DNA of 64,000 nt from Pectinophora gossypiella (taxonomy: Eukaryota; Arthropoda; Insecta; Lepidoptera; Gelechiidae). The translations under genes were made by a program, and so were the position numbers. The notes below the pieces were generated by a model, which worked only from the letters and a program-made list of their open reading frames with translations, had not been told where the DNA came from and ran no database searches. Positions 23,311 through 33,924 of this stretch are shown one piece after another (within the stretch, counting starts at the first letter, position 1; each line of letters opens with the position of its first letter). The stretch spans positions 1,550,001-1,614,000 of the forward strand of contig NC_065427.1 of assembly GCF_024362695.1 (NCBI RefSeq), written 5' to 3'.

Positions 23311-23965
23311 GGTAGTCAGAGGTACATCTATCGCAAGACGAACTAAGTACCCACACTTCATCGAGCTTTCTGTTAGACCAACGTAATTGGAGGTGAGCCG
23401 TATCGCAGTCTATAATATCACAACACTTAACACTTTTAACATTTAATTTGATTGTTAACTAACTTAGCAAGTAAGTACATTTGTTACTAACAAATTATAG
23501 ATGTATACTTGTATTGTCCGAAATAAATGTTTTTGAATTTGAATAGTAAAAAGTTAGGGTGATATATTAATAACCGAATCTCAGCTGAGACTGCCATCAA
23601 GATCATGCTCAAATCTCTGTTTTTATATGAGAACTGTCACAATGACAGATCCTGAGGGCAGTCTCGAAGCTGCGATTTGTTTATTAATACCACCCTTAAT
23701 TAATTACAGCGTGAGGTTAGATACAAAACGGTCCACGCAGTTCATATAGCAAATGTAAATTGTTACTGGCAATAAATTTATTTTATTCTTATTCTTCTTA
23801 TTCTTCCATGCTTATTTGGATTTTAAATGTAATAGACGGAACTCTAAAAACAATAAAATGCACATTACGTTACAACTGGGCTGACTAATATTAGGTTGAT
23901 GACATTTAATGTTTGTTGATGTTTACTGTCACTTAACCCACTGAGTTTATGCGTTTAACTATTAC

Positions 23966-23966
<1 letters not shown>

Positions 23967-24016
<50 letters not shown>

Positions 24017-24067
24017 AAGATGGGTTTGCTCTTGACTTCGTTCTTCTACAAGAAGAAGAGATCGACG
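23967..24067 (-). mobile_element. 101-bp poly(T)-headed insertion unique to copy 1
   Basis: 46 consecutive T (23967-24012) are followed by 55 bp, inserted where copy 2 reads straight through ('attacg|ttatcat'). Read on the minus strand it is a short sequence ending in poly(A), which suggests a truncated retroposed transcript. Only 'acg' repeats at both borders, so the target duplication is not convincing. Confidence 0.6.
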
Positions 24068-24107
24068 TTATCATATTTTGCGTCAATCTACATGCAGGCG
24101 ACCTTAT

Positions 24108-24335
24108 GATCCGTGCTTCGGAAGGCACGTTAAGCCGTTGGTCCCGGTTACTATTTACTGATGTAAGTGATTAATCGTTACATGAGCTATGTCACGGCCT
24201 ATGGCGACTCAATCATAACCCTGACACCAGGGTTGATGAGGCTGGTATTCCACGTCACAATCCACACGATAAGAAAAATATTAGCATCAAACGAGATTGT
24301 TTATACACTTGCCTCGACCATTATAGACGGCGACT
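24108..24335 (+). repeat. SINE-B body without head
   Basis: Starts at the shared core (gatccgtgcttcggaaggca) and runs to the tail 'cacaatccacacgataag'. The tRNA-like head is absent. It is repeated at 27638-27865 by the tandem duplication. Confidence 0.75.
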
Positions 24336-24419
24336 ACTCACCACCTATCACGTTGGTCTAACAGAAAGCTCCGTGAGGTGTGGGTACTTAGTTCATTACC
24401 TCACTCCATAGTCTAGAGT

Positions 24420-24745
24420 CTAACCACAGACGAAGGAAGGGTAGCGCGGTAGCGTGCGCAGGAACTTCACGAGTTAATTCCACCCATTCCATTCGAACAA
24501 GTAGGCGTCCGCGGGCATTATATCCTTATATTGTGGATGTACCACCAATTCGCACTAAACGTTTCGCCTCTTCCTTTTTGATGCGAACAGCGAAGGATTG
24601 AAACTGTCTGCCGTCGTCTGTTTTTCCAGCTCGTTATAATCTGGGAGTCTTCAACGCTAGAGTGAATAGGCATTTGCTTGTTGATCACATCGTCACTTAC
24701 TATCAGGTGAGATTGTGGTCAAAAGCGAGCCTATATTATTAAAAA
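24420..24745 (+). pseudogene. LINE reverse-transcriptase C-terminal relic
   Basis: The frame beginning CGC at 24551 reads as RTKRFASSFLMRTAKD, stop, NCLPSSVFPARYNLGVFNAR, VNRHL. The last part matches the NSLP..VF...YNLG.F..RVN.HL ending common in Jockey/CR1-type non-LTR elements. The TGA sits where the family has a tryptophan. Also present at 27950-28275 with the same stop, so the stop predates the duplication. Confidence 0.65.
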
Positions 24746-24872
24746 AAAAAACCCATGAATGGACCTCTTTATTGACTACTCCAATCGGTAATATAGTACT
24801 AATTAGTAAGCACTCTTTTGCTTGATAATTTGCGTCTAATGAAATTGTTTACCAGATCTGTTTATCTAAATA

Positions 24873-25293
24873 TATAAAAGGAGAAACTGACTGACTGACA
24901 TATCAACGCACAGCCCAAACGGCTAAACGTAGGCACTTGAAATTTGGAAGGGACGTAGCTTAGGTGCCGTAGAGGTGCACTAAGAAAGGAATTCCCGGAA
25001 TTCCCACGGGAACGGGAATTAGCGGGAAAATCCTTTTGTATGAAAAATCTAAACCGCTTAAGTAAGACGCTTGAAATTTGCCATGCAGGTACCTTAGTTA
25101 ACTTAAAGCTTAGTTGCAACAGGATATTGCAAAATTCCCACGGGAACGGGAGTTAGCGGGAAGTAACATTTGTATGAAAAAATCTAAACTGCATAAGTTA
25201 GATGCTTGAAATTTGATATGCACTCCCATACACACAAAGATCTCTCTTTCATAACACGCCACGCGGACGAAGTCGCGGGCAAAAGCTAGTGTA
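24873..25293 (-). repeat. Family H, inverse copy
   Basis: Inverse of the element at 3455: 'ggagaaactgactgactga' first, then repeated 'cccacgggaacgggaattag' blocks, ending 'gaagtcgcgggcaaaagcta'. The 85-aa minus frame is incidental. Confidence 0.7.
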
Positions 25294-25299
25294 ATATAT

Positions 25300-25770
25300 C
25301 AAAACTATAAAACAAACTTTAGCTTGTTGCTCTTCTTCAAGCTAAAGGTCTGCCAGAATGGGATGGAAAGGAGTATGCTGAGCTTGAGACTGCGAGACAG
25401 GTGGACCATGTCGAAAATAAGGGGGATTACAAAAGTCGCAGACGTAACCAAAACAGCGAGAAGATTGAAGTGGCGGTGGACCGGACACATGATGAGGTCT
25501 AAAACTAACAAATGGACAAAAGACATCACGGAATGGTACCCCAGAGACGGCAAAAGGCGAAGAGGGAGGCCAATCAAAAGATGGGAGGACGACCTACCTA
25601 AGGGGTGGAGACGATACACACAAAGTAGAGCAGATTGGCGCATGATGGAGGAGGCCTATGTCTCAGGACAGCCCGATTAGAATAAGTACTACATATAATA
25701 AACCTATGTAAAGTAGAACTGTACATCGGTGAATAAAGGCTATTTTTATTTTATTTATTTATTTTATAAA
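25300..25770 (+). pseudogene. RTE-like non-LTR element 3' fragment
   Basis: The frame 25324-25680 carries the conserved C-terminal region of endonuclease-reverse transcriptases of the RTE type: LKWRWTGHMMR, then NKWTKDITEWYPR, then GKRRRGRPIKRWEDDL, then a WRMMEEAYV ending before the stop. Endonuclease and polymerase domains are absent, so it is 5' truncated. The frame closes before an AT-rich tail (aataaaggctatttttattt). The apparent ATG is internal to the old ORF. An identical copy lies at 28830-29300. Confidence 0.85.
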
Positions 25771-25934
25771 ACAAACACTACTTAGCTAAGTTCATAGATA
25801 TGTGTACAATATCATTGGTTTGTGAACATTCAATGGATGCATTAAGATAAAAGTGTTTACAATGGGGAGTGCAGATACAGCTGATTATTAAATGTCTGAT
25901 AACTGGATATCAGTTGAATCAGTGTTGCTATAAT

Positions 25935-26085
25935 CAACTATTCATTTATACTAAAAAAACATAGTCCCGGCCATTTAATATTAAAGTTAGACCCAGAGGG
26001 GGTGAAGTCGGCGCCCGATTGCGAATTGGTGCGGGACGAGAAGTTACCGTTCTATTATGTAGTATTTATTATTATTTATCCTATG
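25935..26085. repeat. Family E copy inside the duplicated block
   Basis: 'ttagacccagagggggtgaa', 'gtcggcgcccgattgcgaat', 'accgttctattatgtagtat'. The duplicate is at 29465-29615. Confidence 0.5.
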
Positions 26086-26436
26086 GCATAAGTAAACAAT
26101 TATGTCTATAAATAGATAGAGTCTTAATTAATTTTGAAAGAAGAGACACTTCAATGTTTTCAAATATGGTTTAGAGGTTTCAAAAGTAAATATTTTGTAG
26201 TGTAACATTTCCGAATATACAGCATAAGACATAGACTAAATACTGGCTCGAAAGAGGAGCTTCATATAATTGAGATAGAACTATACTTTCAGGTAAGTTT
26301 GTTTTAATAATAAAGTTTGTTGTAGGAAGTAATCTCTAGAAACACTGAACCAATTTTACAATTTATTTCACAAGGGGAAAGCTTCGTTATTCCTAATTGA
26401 TATTTATTTATTTATATAAGCAATAAGCTATAATAT

Positions 26437-26484
26437 AAAAATCGAAGTCCAATTGTGAGGAATCACAATTGGACTTCGATTTTT
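26437..26484. repeat. Perfect 22-bp inverted repeat, 4-bp loop
   Basis: Arms 26437-26458 and 26463-26484 (AAAAATCGAAGTCCAATTGT plus GA, and its exact complement) enclose ggaa. The duplicate at 29967-30014 is identical. It would fold into a tight hairpin in either transcript. A 70-aa frame starts within it but has no other support. Confidence 0.9.
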
Positions 26485-27072
26485 AGTAATAAATACAAAA
26501 GTTTGTGTTGTGCTCTGTATAATATCCTACCAATACGTATTCATAAAATACTTGAATATTTTTATTTAACACGTCAAATGAATAAATTAAATAATAATAA
26601 TCTCATCTGGGGTTATGTGTTGAATTATATATTTAAATATGTTATTCAAATATTTAAAAACATTTAATAATAGTCAACATCGGTAAATGTTCACTGACAA
26701 ATAAATAAAACAAGATATTTGATCAATAACAAGATCATAATAACAAGGCATATTCAATAAATAAATAGGTATATTTACACTAAAAATATAAATAATTTAA
26801 GTTTCTTAGCATGTTTTTTATGAGTGTTCTTTCGTTTTTAGAAATTCAGACACTGTACCCAATTTTCCAAAAGTATGACTTTTGGCACAGTGTCTGTTGG
26901 GTACAGTGTCTGTTGTCTGTCTGAAAAACGGCTGTTAAGATAACCATGTAAAATGACACCACTGCTATGACCTTACTAAAGATTGAATTAACTTGCTGTT
27001 TGTGCCTGTGACAGGAACAGCTATTAACGTAGCTGTGTATTAGCATACCCTGGACATTTCGTACATAGAAAT

Positions 27073-30000
27073 ATTTAATTTGATTGTTAACTAATTCAGC
27101 AAGTAAGTACATTGTTACTAACAAATTATAGATGTATACTTGTATTGTCCGAAATAAATGTTTTTGAATTTGAATAGTAAAAAGTTAGGGTGATATATTA
27201 ATAACCGAATCTCAGCTGAGACTGCCCTCAAGATCATGCTCAAATCTCTGTTTTTATATGAGAACTGTCACAATGACAGATCCTGAGGGCAGTCTCGAAG
27301 CTGCGATTAGTTTATTAATACCACCCTTAATTAATTACAGCGTGAGGTTAGATACAAAACGGTCCACGCAGTTCATATAGCAAATGTAAATTGTTACTGG
27401 CAATAAATTTATTTTATTCTTATTCTTCTTATTCTTCCACGCTAATTTGGATTTTAAATGTAATAAACGGAACTCTAAAAACAATAAAATGCACATTACG
27501 TTACAACTGGGCTGACTAATATTAGGTTGATGACATTTAATGTTTGTTGATGTTTACTGTCACTTAACCCACTGAGTTTATGCGTTTAACTATTACGTTA
27601 TCATATTTTGCGTCAATCTACATGCAGGCGACCTTATGATCCGTGCTTCGGAAGGCACGTTAAGCCGTTGGTCCCGGTTACTATTTACTGATGTAAGTGA
27701 TTAATCGTTACATGAGCTATGTCACGGCCTATGGCGACTCAATCATAACCCTGACACCAGGGTTGATGAGGCTGGTATTCCACGTCACAATCCACACGAT
27801 AAGAAAAATATTAGCATCAAACGAGATTGTTTATACACTTGCCTCGACCATTATAGACGGCGACTACTCACCACCTATCACGTTGGTCTAACAGAAAGCT
27901 CCGTGAGGTGTGGGTACTTAGTTCATTACCTCACTCCATAGTCTAGAGTCTAACCACAGACGAAGGAAGGGTAGCGCGGTAGCGTGCGCAGGAACTTCAC
28001 GAGTTAATTCCACCCATTCCATTCGAACAAGTAGGCGTCCGCGGGCATTATATCCTTATATTGTGGATGTACCACCAATTCGCACTAAACGTTTCGCCTC
28101 TTCCTTTTTGATGCGAACAGCGAAGGATTGAAACTGTCTGCCGTCGTCTGTTTTTCCAGCTCGTTATAATCTGGGAGTCTTCAACGCTAGAGTGAATAGG
28201 CATTTGCTTGTTGATCACATCGTCACTTACTATCAGGTGAGATTGTGGTCAAAAGCGAGCCTATATTATTAAAAAAAAAAACCCATGAATGGACCTCTTT
28301 ATTGACTACTCCAATCGGTAATATAGTACTAATTAGTAAGCACTCTTTTGCTTGATAATTTGCGTCTAATGAAATTGTTTACCAGATCTGTTTATCTAAA
28401 TATATAAAAGGAGAAACTGACTGACTGACATATCAACGCACAGCCCAAACGGCTAAACGTAGGCACTTGAAATTTGGAAGGGACGTAGCTTAGGTGCCGT
28501 AGAGGTGCACTAAGAAAGGAATTCCCGGAATTCCCACGGGAACGGGAATTAGCGGGAAAATCCTTTTGTATGAAAAATCTAAACCGCTTAAGTAAGACGC
28601 TTGAAATTTGCCATGCAGGTACCTTAGTTAACTTAAAGCTTAGTTGCAACAGGATATTGCAAAATTCCCACGGGAACGGGAGTTAGCGGGAAGTAACATT
28701 TGTATGAAAAAATCTAAACTGCATAAGTTAGATGCTTGAAATTTGATATGCACTCCCATACACACAAAGATCTCTCTTTCATAACACGCCACGCGGACGA
28801 AGTCGCGGGCAAAAGCTAGTGTAATATATCAAAACTATAAAACAAACTTTAGCTTGTTGCTCTTCTTCAAGCTAAAGGTCTGCCAGAATGGGATGGAAAG
28901 GAGTATGCTGAGCTTGAGACTGCGAGACAGGTGGACCATGTCGAAAATAAGGGGGATTACAAAAGTCGCAGACGTAACCAAAACAGCGAGAAGATTGAAG
29001 TGGCGGTGGACCGGACACATGATGAGGTCTAAAACTAACAAATGGACAAAAGACATCACGGAATGGTACCCCAGAGACGGCAAAAGGCGAAGAGGGAGGC
29101 CAATCAAAAGATGGGAGGACGACCTACCTAAGGGGTGGAGACGATACACACAAAGTAGAGCAGATTGGCGCATGATGGAGGAGGCCTATGTCTCAGGACA
29201 GCCCGATTAGAATAAGTACTACATATAATAAACCTATGTAAAGTAGAACTGTACATCGGTGAATAAAGGCTATTTTTATTTTATTTATTTATTTTATAAA
29301 ACAAACACTACTTAGCTAAGTTCATAGATATGTGTACAATATCATTGGTTTGTGAACATTCAATGGATGCATTAAGATAAAAGTGTTTACAATGGGGAGT
29401 GCAGATACAGCTGATTATTAAATGTCTGATAACTGGATATCAGTTGAATCAGTGTTGCTATAATCAACTATTCATTTATACTAAAAAAACATAGTCCCGG
29501 CCATTTAATATTAAAGTTAGACCCAGAGGGGGTGAAGTCGGCGCCCGATTGCGAATTGGTGCGGGACGAGAAGTTACCGTTCTATTATGTAGTATTTATT
29601 ATTATTTATCCTATGGCATAAGTAAACAATTATGTCTATAAATAGATAGAGTCTTAATTAATTTTGAAAGAAGAGACACTTCAATGTTTTCAAATATGGT
29701 TTAGAGGTTTCAAAAGTAAATATTTTGTAGTGTAACATTTCCGAATATACAGCATAAGACATAGACTAAATACTGGCTCGAAAGAGGAGCTTCATATAAT
29801 TGAGATAGAACTATACTTTCAGGTAAGTTTGTTTTAATAATAAAGTTTGTTGTAGGAAGTAATCTCTAGAAACACTGAACCAATTTTACAATTTATTTCA
29901 CAAGGGGAAAGCTTCGTTATTCCTAATTGATATTTATTTATTTATATAAGCAATAAGCTATAATATAAAAATCGAAGTCCAATTGTGAGGAATCACAATT

Positions 30001-30600
30001 GGACTTCGATTTTTAGTAATAAATACAAAAGTTTGTGTTGTGCTCTGTATAATATCCTACCAATACGTATTCATAAAATACTTGAATATTTTTATTTAAC
30101 ACGTCAAATGAATAAATTAAATAATAATAATCTCATCTGGGGTTATGTGTTGAATTATATATTTAAATATGTTATTCAAATATTTAAAAACATTTAATAA
30201 TAGTCAACATCGGTAAATGTTCACTGACAAATAAATAAAACAAGATATTTGATCAATAACAAGATCATAATAACAAGGCATATTCAATAAATAAATAGGT
30301 ATATTTACACTAAAAATATAAATAATTTAAGTTTCTTAGCATGTTTTTTATGAGTGTTCTTTCGTTTTTAGAAATTCAGACACTGTACCCAATTTTCCAA
30401 AAGTATGACTTTTGGCACAGTGTCTGTTGGGTACAGTGTCTGTTGTCTGTCTGAAAAACGGCTGTTAAGATAACCATGTAAAATGACACCACTGCTATGA
30501 CCTTACTAAAGATTGAATTAACTTGCTGTTTGTGCCTGTGACAGGAACAGCTATTAACGTAGCTGTGTATTAGCATACCCTGGACATTTCGTACATAGAA
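27073..30600. repeat. Tandem duplication, copy 2
   Basis: The left junction follows two extra bases (at) after copy 1. The right end at 30600 continues into a family E element that copy 1 lacks, so the breakpoint fell inside that element. There is no evident homology at the two breakpoints. This copy represents the state without the poly-T insertion. Confidence 0.95.
28830..29300 (+). pseudogene. RTE-like 3' fragment, duplicate
   Basis: Second copy of 25300-25770. The frame 28854-29210 translates identically. It arose by the segmental duplication, not by a second retroposition. Confidence 0.85.
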
Positions 30601-30870
30601 CCTTGCTTTACACAGACTCTACACATTGACATTATCATATATCTGTGTGTATGTGACATCTGACGCCATACACGATTGAAAACTAAAATAAGACTGAGGG
30701 GGAGTGAGGTAAACCTAATTTATACTGTTTATATTTAAATTTTCACGGCGCATTGGCGCTTCTGCACTGTAAAGTCGTGAAATGTAAATAAATAAATAAA
30801 AATAAATCAGATGCTAATTGGGAGTGGAGAGTTGCCATTGTATACATAGTATTTCTTACTCTATGGTATT
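30580..30870. repeat. Family E, long copy
   Basis: Continues from the duplication end: 'cctggacatttcgtacatag', 'ttgctttacacagac', 'tgtgtgacatctgacgcc...', 'gtgaggtaaacctaa', a 'taaataaataaa' interruption, then 'gagttgccattgtatacata'. Confidence 0.6.
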
Positions 30871-31700
30871 CGTTAAAAATGTCATATTCCATATCTGTAT
30901 CTTCTGTACCGGCATTTTATTACTCCACCAGTCAACGGTCATGTAAAAAAATCTTTCAAATTCAAACAATACAATGCAAAGTGCTATACAAAGCCAATAG
31001 TTCTATTTTAATTGCATTAGCATATGAAAATAAATGCATTTATTTTAATTAAGTCGGCCATTGTTTTAGCCTAAGGGCAAATACCTCTACAACCATTCAA
31101 TAGGTCTGTTTATCAACCTTGTCAATTTTGGTATTGGTAATATGCATTGATCTGTTATAAAGTTTAGAGAGTAACATTACGTCATTATGTTCAGTGATAG
31201 TAGGTATTTAACATTATTTTGTCAATCAGAACTGATTAGATTGACTGATTGAAATAATAAGTAGGTTATATTTCATTATGATGTTTATGATTAGCTGATA
31301 ATTATTTAGCTGTATGAGTTTATTCAGGATATGAACATTATTTACTGATTGTGACCTAAGTGTATTTACAAATTTCCAAAATAATACACAGGTTGTATTT
31401 TATCAAAAGTTTGTAACTGATGAAAATGAATTTGCAATTTACATCAAAAGTTTGTATGGTAACTTTTTTGTTATTTAAATGGGTAGTCTAATCTTATAAG
31501 ACTAACTGCATTTATTTTTTAAGAATGTAATTTCTATTATGGTAACAATAATACGAATTTATTTCAAAAACCCAGAACTGGCCAGGTGACCTACAAATGT
31601 TCGGCACACTAAAACATTTCGTAACCACTAGAACACAAACACTGCGAGTAGGTGGTTACAATTGAAAATATTTTGCCGCTGTTGCATTTGGCACACCGCA
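30871..31700. other. AT-rich stretch, no supported exon
   Basis: No recognised repeat and no splice-flanked frame. It is probably intronic to the gene whose first exon is at 31963-31831. Confidence 0.4.
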
Positions 31701-31830
31701 CTTGGCCAATGGGCCGACACCGTTCATTCACGCCTTCGCAATTAAATTCACATTGACAGCTGAACAGATAAACCTTGAAAACATCAACTACCATACCAAA
31801 ATATTAAAGAGAAATGTCCATTTATCTCAC

Positions 31831-31963
31831 CTTCAGCACTCTGGTTCAACGAAGACGGCGGCCCAGACGCCGACAGATCCTTCTTCGGCTCATTTTTCGA
31901 CAAATCAGTGTCAGAATCGTCGAAATTGAGCGTCCGAACCGACTGAGAACACCGACGATCCAT
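31831..31963 (-). CDS. First coding exon of an unidentified gene
   Basis: The minus strand opens with ATG at 31963 and encodes 44 residues (starting MDRRCSQSVRTLNF and containing DDSDTDLSKNEPKKD), then ends GAAG at a strong donor GTGAGA, in phase 1. The peptide is polar, acidic and serine-rich, as in disordered N termini, and I do not recognise it. An acceptor-like TTCAG 70 bp downstream (exon from 31759) would give ten more codons and then TGA at 31730-31728. The frame stays open again after that stop, so this is probably not the true second exon. The gene diverges from MED26, whose ATG is 1.9 kb away, and may share regulatory DNA with it. Confidence 0.6.
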
Positions 31964-32529
31964 CTCTTACCACCACTACACAACACACAAATGCAATATT
32001 TTCGCCATTTATCAACACCGCTTGGCTAAGGTTTCGTTTTCTACACTACTACTTCACGTACGTTTGAGTTTCGCGGACGTAAAAAGCGAATAAAATCGTA
32101 GTATGTTACGAATCAAATGAAAGTATTTTGGCATTCTATGCCATGATAAATAACGCGACACACCGTTTCATACACACATCAATCGAAAAAGTGACATTTT
32201 TTAAAACAAAATGTTGCTGTGCTAATAAAAAAAATCTCCACCCTAAAAATAATGTATTGCCATAATTTCTTCAAATTTGCCCTATTTTATTGTATGTTAC
32301 CATATTCATAAAATTAATTTACCATAAATTAAATGAAGTTAATTTAAAAATATTTAAATTTTCTAAATGCAATGGCTGGCCCCGGTACTTGCAGACACCT
32401 CTTAATTTTATTTTAAGTTATGCCGAAAAGTGTGTGTAAAGTCGGGCAATCACAGTTACACAGTCACAGTCACAGTTATGGTAGTCGCAGAAGCTGAGCA
32501 TCGGTGGATTCTAATACAAAAATTACATT

Positions 32530-32864
32530 ACATAACATAAACAGCTTTTATACGTCCCGCTGGGCACAGATCTTCCCTCAATCAACCGGAAGGAGTATGG
32601 AGCATGTTCCACCACGCTGCTGCCACTGTGGGTTGGTGGGAGATGTTTTTATGACTAATAGCCGGAACCAATGGCTTAACGGGCCCTCCGAAGCACGAAA
32701 TCATTTTACTTTATCAAGCAATCAGGTAATTCAAGCCTGAAAAATCCTTACCAAAAAAAAAGGATAGTCTCACAAAGTGATTTCAACAATGTCCCCATGG
32801 GGAATCGAATTCGGACCTCCAGATCGTGAGCCTAGCGCTCTAACCACTAGACCACTGAGGCTGT
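32530..32864 (-). repeat. SINE-D, near full length
   Basis: Minus-strand element. On the plus strand the tail comes first ('cataacataaacagctttta', 'cgctgggcaca'), then the shared core in variant form ('aatggcttaacgggccctcc'), then the head 'ctaaccactagaccactgag'. It sits between the two divergent first exons. Confidence 0.8.
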
Positions 32865-33736
32865 TGTTAATAATATGCACCCGAATTATATCCATTTTGA
32901 TTTATTCAGCTTTTTGTAGTAGATTATCTTATCAAATATTTTCTTACTGTTTTATACAGTGCTATGAAAAATGTTAATAAAATCGTGTTAGAACAGAAGC
33001 AGGAGAAGAGTAGACTTTCTAAATAAATTTATATTTTTTCATGTTTGAACCTCGTGTTGCTCTTAAAGTGTGGTGGCAAATGTGCTTTCCAAAAATATTG
33101 ATGAACTATCATATTTTAACATGCGATTTATTATTCTGATTTTGGGATTAGGAGTTGAAGTGAGTTGTCTTATTTATGACTTCTGGCTCTGCCCACACTG
33201 ATAAAGATACGGATACGTGTAACTTTATGCGTTATGTCTTCATATTAGGTTACACTTGGAATCGTCAATTTTCTCATAACTTATTTTATTATCCTACTTC
33301 CCTCCGGAAGGAACTGCTTCCTTTTTACCCTTTACCCTTACCTATATTATGTTTTTTTCATCTGGTATTATGGTCCTGTAAAAAAGAGATGCAAATATAC
33401 TTCTTCTCTTTCTCACATTAAAATTACTGCCATCTATTGGGATTACGTAGTATCTCGTACCAAAAATATTGCTATTGTGAAAATACCGCAATTACGTGAT
33501 TGCCAGTTTTTGCCATCATTTTAGTTAATTTACTCTGAAGTACCCGGTTGTAATTTGTTAATTTGATAAGTTTTCTATAACTAATATTTTTCTGTACGTA
33601 CTAAATAATTTACATGTAAAACAATATTAAAAAATAATTATTTTTTTAAATTCTTGCAGCGCCATCTTTTGTCAGGTAGAGTAAAAACAAAGTTCTTCCG
33701 TCAAAAGAAACGGAAAAACACGAGTGGTGCGTCGCC

Positions 33737-33741
33737 TCAGT
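33737..33741 (+). promoter_or_regulatory. Possible initiator for MED26
   Basis: TCAGT matches the arthropod initiator core and lies ~120 bp upstream of the MED26 ATG, at the start of a locally GC-richer segment. No TATA box was noticed. The motif is short and common, so this is only a candidate. Confidence 0.2.
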
Positions 33742-33861
33742 AGATATCAGCTGAATTATTCGGCTAAAATGCCCTGGCACGGGCATACGTAGTCGTCGGT
33801 CCGCCATTACGACGCAGCCGAGACACGTTCGTCGTATTTAGTTAAATATTTTGGTTTATAA

Positions 33862-33924
33862 ATGAGTAATAACGCTCATGATCTAAGTAATCGACTTCTG
33901 AATGCGTTGGATAACAATTACAAT
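33862..33924 (+). CDS. MED26: MED26 coding exon 1
   Basis: ATG at 33862. 21 codons, MSNNAHDLSNRLLNALDNNY plus N, end in phase 0 at donor GTAAGT. The start is chosen because it begins the first helix of the TFIIS-N domain and follows an in-frame TAA (TTTATAAATG context). Confidence 0.88.

Larger units (their letters stand above)
23441..27070. repeat. Tandem duplication, copy 1
   Basis: This 3630-bp block recurs in direct orientation at 27073-30600. By eye there are seven substitutions and one 1-bp indel within the first ~440 bp, a 101-bp insertion at 23967-24067 present only here, and no difference that I could find afterwards. All longer open frames in the two copies translate identically. 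The block contains only repeats: a SINE-B body, two LINE fragments, family H and family E. Confidence 0.95.

Noticed and set aside
25324..25680. 118-aa frame present twice, as a tandem gene family
   Set aside because: The sequence is the C-terminal part of an RTE-like retroelement ORF, and both copies come from one segmental duplication.
23441..30600. CRISPR-like or satellite array
   Set aside because: There are only two copies of a 3.5-kb unit and no short direct repeats with spacers anywhere in the window.
31609..31794. Minus-strand cysteine-rich frame with eight Cys (SCQCEFNCEGVNERC)
   Set aside because: It looks like a small disulfide-rich domain, but its phase does not fit the upstream exon donor, no donor or signal peptide frames it, and it ends in random sequence.
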